The notes beneath the pieces were generated by a model. It had not been told where the DNA came from and made no database searches. It saw nothing but the letters and a program-made list of their open reading frames with translations. Position numbers and translations under genes: made by a program. A DNA stretch of 64,000 nt from contig DKPO01000005.1 in the NCBI GenBank assembly GCA_002471225.1, forward strand, positions 71,347-135,346. The letters are read 5' to 3'. Source of the stretch: Porphyromonadaceae bacterium UBA7332 (lineage in GTDB: Bacteria > Bacteroidota > Bacteroidia > Bacteroidales > UBA7332). Positions 61,087 to 64,000 of the stretch are shown here, in pieces; the first letter of the stretch is position 1; every line of letters begins with the position of its first letter.

Positions 61087-61546
61087 TCTTATGATGTCTT
61101 TATTCTATAAATAGCTGCAATCGCGCTCTTTAATTAACATATATTAAATTTAATGCGTAATTACTTATAGCTATACGAATAACAAAATTAGGATTTAACA
61201 GCATAATTGCAAGCAGAAATTTAAAATTACTTATAAAAAGAAACATCATCTCTAAAAAAATCCATAAACCCTCCTGTCCTAACACATTATCAGTGAGGCC
61301 ATCCCGACTCCTGAACATTAATTTATTTCAGACCGTTTCAAACGCATTTTTTGCTTTAACAGTGAGGCAATAGCGGGCTGTGGCAAGATGCGAAAGGAAA
61401 AACCGTGCAGCAAGAAGCAGAATCAATAACGATACCGGATCTTTCACGAACGATTTACCCCATTTCCCTAAGTCGGAATGATCGCAGTTTATCAATTAAA
61501 GGATTTTGCGTATATTTGTCGTTAAGAACTAATAGATCAGTAAAGA
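61087..61546. other. 460-base gap between sigma factor and ABC-F gene
   Basis: No intact ORF of useful size is visible. The middle (about 61,360-61,480) is less AT-rich than its surroundings and might be a remnant, but no recognisable protein fragment was found. The end holds the promoter of the ABC-F gene. Confidence 0.5.
61488..61518 (+). promoter_or_regulatory. Promoter of the ABC-F gene
   Basis: TTTA at 61488-61491, 19 bases, then TATATTTG at 61511-61518; the -7 box is perfect and the -33 box has three of four bases. A start near 61525 gives a leader of about 20 bases. Confidence 0.7.
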
Positions 61547-63190
61547 ATGATATCAGTTGACGGATTAACAGTTGAATTTGGTGGTTCGACGCTATTTGAA
61601 AATATCTCTTTCGTTATCAACGAGAAAGATCGTATTGCATTAATGGGTAAAAACGGAGCGGGAAAATCTACGCTATTAAAGATTCTTGCCGGAGCCAGAC
61701 AGGCTACACGAGGCAAAGTTTCTGCTCCTAAAGAAGCGGTAATTGCCTATCTCCCACAACATTTAATGACCGATAACACACGCACGGTTTTCGAAGAGAC
61801 TTCACAGGCATTTGCTCATCTTTTCGAAATGGAAGCAGAAATCGATGCACTGAATAATGAGATGGCTACCCGCACAGACTACGAGTCAGAAAGCTATTAC
61901 GAGCTTATCGACAAAGTAGCGGCCCTAAGCGAAAAATTCTACGCCATCGACCTTACCAACTACGCTGAAGATGTAGAGAAAATTTTATTAGGTCTCGGAT
62001 TCTCCCGGGATGATTTCCACAAACCTACCAGCCAGTTCAGCGGTGGATGGAGAATGCGTATCGAATTAGCCAAACTCCTGCTTAAACAACCCGACGTACT
62101 TCTGCTTGATGAGCCGACTAACCACCTCGACATTGAGTCGATCCAATGGTTGGAAGACTTCCTTATCAACAGTGCCAAAGCCGTTATTGTAATTTCTCAT
62201 GACCGGGCTTTCGTTGACAATATCACAACGCGCACGATAGAGGTTACGATGGGTCGTATTTACGATTACAAGGTAAACTACACAAAATACCTTGAACTTC
62301 GTCAGGAACGTCGCCAGCAACAACAAAAACAATTCGAAGAGCAACAGAAAATGATCGCCGAAAACAAAGAGTTTATCGAGCGTTTCAAAGGAACATACTC
62401 CAAAACTCTTCAGGTACAGTCCCGCGTTAAGATGTTGGAGAAATTAGACATCATCGAAGTGGATGAAGAAGATACTTCTGCTCTCCGTCTGAAATTTCCA
62501 CCTTCTCCCCGTTCGGGCAATTACCCGGTCATAGCAGACAATGTATCCAAAAACTACGACGACCTGCTTGTTTATGACAATGCGACATTCACCATCGAGC
62601 GTGGACAAAAAGTAGCATTCGTCGGCAAAAACGGTGAAGGTAAGTCTACGATGATCAAAACCATCATGGGCGAAATCGACTTCAAAGGCGATCTGACTCT
62701 TGGCCACAATGTACAAATTGGCTACTTCGCTCAAAACGAAGCATCTCTTTTAGATGAGGAATTAACCGTCTTCCAAACGATCGATGACGTTGCCCAAGGT
62801 GACATTCGTAACAAGATCAAAGACCTCTTAGGAGCCTTCATGTTCGGTGGCGAAGCATCAATGAAAAAAGTCAAAGTACTTTCGGGAGGAGAAAGAACCC
62901 GACTGGCTATGATCAAATTATTATTGAAGCCTGTCAATCTTTTAATTCTCGATGAGCCGACAAACCATTTAGACATGCGAACAAAAGACATCCTGAAAAG
63001 CGCACTTCAGGCCTATGACGGTACTATTATTCTGGTATCGCACGATCGTGACTTCCTGGATGGTCTGGTTGAAAAAGTCTATGAATTCGGCAATAAAAAA
63101 GTTACCGAACATATCGGTACGATTTACGAATTCCTTGAAAAGAAGAAAATGGATAATTTACGCGATATCGAAAGAACATCACGTGCCTGA
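61547..63190 (+). CDS. ABC-F family ATPase
   Basis: The 547-residue protein has two ABC domains without membrane parts: GKNGAGKST (about 34-42), FSGGWRMR and LLLDEPTNHLD, then GKNGEGKST, LSGGERTR and LILDEPTNHLD. The linker is rich in Gln/Arg/Lys (RQERRQQQQKQFEEQQKM). It belongs to the ribosome-associated ABC-F group, distinct from EttA at 51,793; closer to YbiT or YkpA types by eye. The exact subfamily, including any link to antibiotic resistance, is not determined. Confidence 0.92.
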   Translation: MISVDGLTVEFGGSTLFENISFVINEKDRIALMGKNGAGKSTLLKILAGARQATRGKVSAPKEAVIAYLPQHLMTDNTRTVFEETSQAFAHLFEMEAEIDALNNEMATRTDYESESYYELIDKVAALSEKFYAIDLTNYAEDVEKILLGLGFSRDDFHKPTSQFSGGWRMRIELAKLLLKQPDVLLLDEPTNHLDIESIQWLEDFLINSAKAVIVISHDRAFVDNITTRTIEVTMGRIYDYKVNYTKYLELRQERRQQQQKQFEEQQKMIAENKEFIERFKGTYSKTLQVQSRVKMLEKLDIIEVDEEDTSALRLKFPPSPRSGNYPVIADNVSKNYDDLLVYDNATFTIERGQKVAFVGKNGEGKSTMIKTIMGEIDFKGDLTLGHNVQIGYFAQNEASLLDEELTVFQTIDDVAQGDIRNKIKDLLGAFMFGGEASMKKVKVLSGGERTRLAMIKLLLKPVNLLILDEPTNHLDMRTKDILKSALQAYDGTIILVSHDRDFLDGLVEKVYEFGNKKVTEHIGTIYEFLEKKKMDNLRDIERTSRA

Positions 63191-63199
63191 TATATAAAC

Positions 63200-63231
63200 A
63201 AAGCGGGTCAGACTACAATCTGACCCGCTTT
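63200..63231. terminator. Bidirectional terminator after the ABC-F gene
   Basis: AAAGCGGGTCAGA (63200-63212) pairs perfectly with 63219-63231 around a 6-base loop, with A- and T-rich flanks, between converging genes. Confidence 0.9.
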
Positions 63232-63253
63232 ATTATTTATTATATATATAAAC

Positions 63254-63814
63254 CTACCAGCGCCCCTTCGATAAAGCAGCCTTACGCCTACCCTTCGTGA
63301 TCGATAGATTCACAAACAAAACCTCATCCGGGCTCTGCCCCTCCGGAGCCTCCATCCCCTTACCCCACATCCGGTTGTAAGAATAGGCAATCTGTTCATC
63401 CTCCACACCACAACTCCAGTGCGGATCAACGAGACACACAGAATCCAGTTTAGCATAAAAAGCCTCATCCGGCTGCGCTTTAAACTCAATCGTATATCTG
63501 TTCGTATATTTCTGGTTAAAACGACCACCCCTCAGATCCTTATCTACAATCTGATAGACAGGCAATTCCACCCCCGTAATTGTCGACAACTCACCCCGTG
63601 AAGTCAATCGGTAAGCATGCTCATAAAAAGCCGAAACCTTATGATAAGTATTCATAGTCAAAACCCAGGTAGAAGGCGAAAGCAAAGCAAACAAAAGCGT
63701 CCCCCAAACCTTCCGCTTATAAACGAAAATATTCACCAAAACATAAATCGGTGAACTAAAAAACCAGAGCAAGCCCAAAAAGATAAAACTCAAAACCTTC
63801 TTCATAGTATCCAT
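63254..63814 (-). CDS. Membrane-anchored protein of unknown function
   Basis: The 186-residue protein (or 183 from the Met at residue 4) has two hydrophobic segments (about 8-30 and 36-52) and then a polar domain with YEHAYRLTSRGELSTITG and DPHWSCGVEDEQIAYSYNRM. I do not recognise the family. The C-terminal domain probably faces the periplasm or cytoplasm depending on hairpin orientation. It is somewhat GC-richer than neighbours. Confidence 0.65.
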   Translation of the reverse strand: MDTMKKVLSFIFLGLLWFFSSPIYVLVNIFVYKRKVWGTLLFALLSPSTWVLTMNTYHKVSAFYEHAYRLTSRGELSTITGVELPVYQIVDKDLRGGRFNQKYTNRYTIEFKAQPDEAFYAKLDSVCLVDPHWSCGVEDEQIAYSYNRMWGKGMEAPEGQSPDEVLFVNLSITKGRRKAALSKGRW

Positions 63815-64000
63815 ACCCTATCCTCTAAAAATTACAAATAATTATCAATCAAAATGTAAATATAACAGCATTTCATCAATACACCAAACTCACAACATAC
63901 ATGATCCGAAGAATGCAATAAATCCAATTGCCATACGATAATGAAACATCACCTAATTACCAATAAATCAGCAACGTGATAGTACGGGTCTCGTTATTGG
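63815..64000. other. Right edge, AT-rich intergenic sequence
   Basis: No gene, hairpin or clear promoter box was recognised in the last 186 bases. Confidence 0.4.

Noticed and set aside
1..64000. CRISPR array, insertion sequence, rRNA
   Set aside because: No regularly spaced identical repeats with spacers, transposase genes or rRNA sequence were recognised on either strand.

Overview
The window looks like a piece of a Bacteroidales (Bacteroidetes) chromosome carrying the right-hand part of an integrated tailed phage. Evidence for the host: several promoters fit the Bacteroidetes form TTTG or TTG, N19, TAnnTTTG; ribosome-binding regions are A-rich rather than Shine-Dalgarno; Rho has a very long N-terminal insertion; and there are families typical of the group (PepSY-like lipoprotein beside a two-component system, NigD-like lipoprotein, DUF4199, DUF6048/DUF6452, DUF4369-type thioredoxin lipoprotein). 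The low GC and gene set suggest something near Dysgonomonas, Parabacteroides or Bacteroides. The genus is inference; no rRNA gene is present.

Region 1 (1 to about 25,960) is a prophage with an HK97-type capsid and a long non-contractile tail (siphovirus-like). From the left: a leftward gene cut by the window edge, a leftward small lipoprotein with a C-terminal membrane anchor (candidate unimolecular spanin), then one rightward block. Its order is GIY-YIG nuclease, PD-(D/E)XK nuclease, small proteins, HNH nuclease, small and large terminase, portal, prohead protease, major capsid, four connector or completion proteins, major tail protein, tail assembly chaperone with a programmed -1 frameshift site, tape measure, a tail gene split by an in-frame TAA, fibre-like proteins, a 2,101-residue CotH/LamG/leucine-rich-repeat protein, an S74-chaperone fibre, an unknown structural protein, a holin candidate and an M15 endolysin. 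No integrase, repressor or replication module is visible; they must lie to the left. The right junction is in the roughly 110 bases before obgE.

Region 2 (25,967 to 39,216) is host housekeeping: leftward hpt-adk-obgE; rightward nnr-bioD; a Met/His/Gly-rich CpxP-like periplasmic protein; a rightward run of nitroreductase, DUF2520 protein, membrane ferredoxin, kdsC and maf; lysC and lysA; mtgA; and a leftward lipoprotein with a striking upstream region (three TACGTA motifs at an exact 22-bp period, then a 14-bp palindrome).

Region 3 (39,500 to 51,400) holds a CPFC thioredoxin-fold protein, rmuC, yaaA, an iron-type alcohol dehydrogenase, a two-component system divergent from a PepSY-like lipoprotein with tandem 9-bp repeats at its promoter, a thioredoxin-family lipoprotein, and tilS-rho.

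Region 4 (51,700 to 64,000) holds an eight-gene leftward operon (BASS-type transporter, DUF4199, glycosyltransferase 2, nitroreductase, DUF6452, DUF6048, mntP, ettA), a NigD-like lipoprotein, an ECF sigma factor with a membrane-anchored beta-barrel partner, a second ABC-F ATPase and an unknown membrane protein. Most transcription units end in clear hairpin terminators. No CRISPR array, tRNA, rRNA or insertion sequence was seen.
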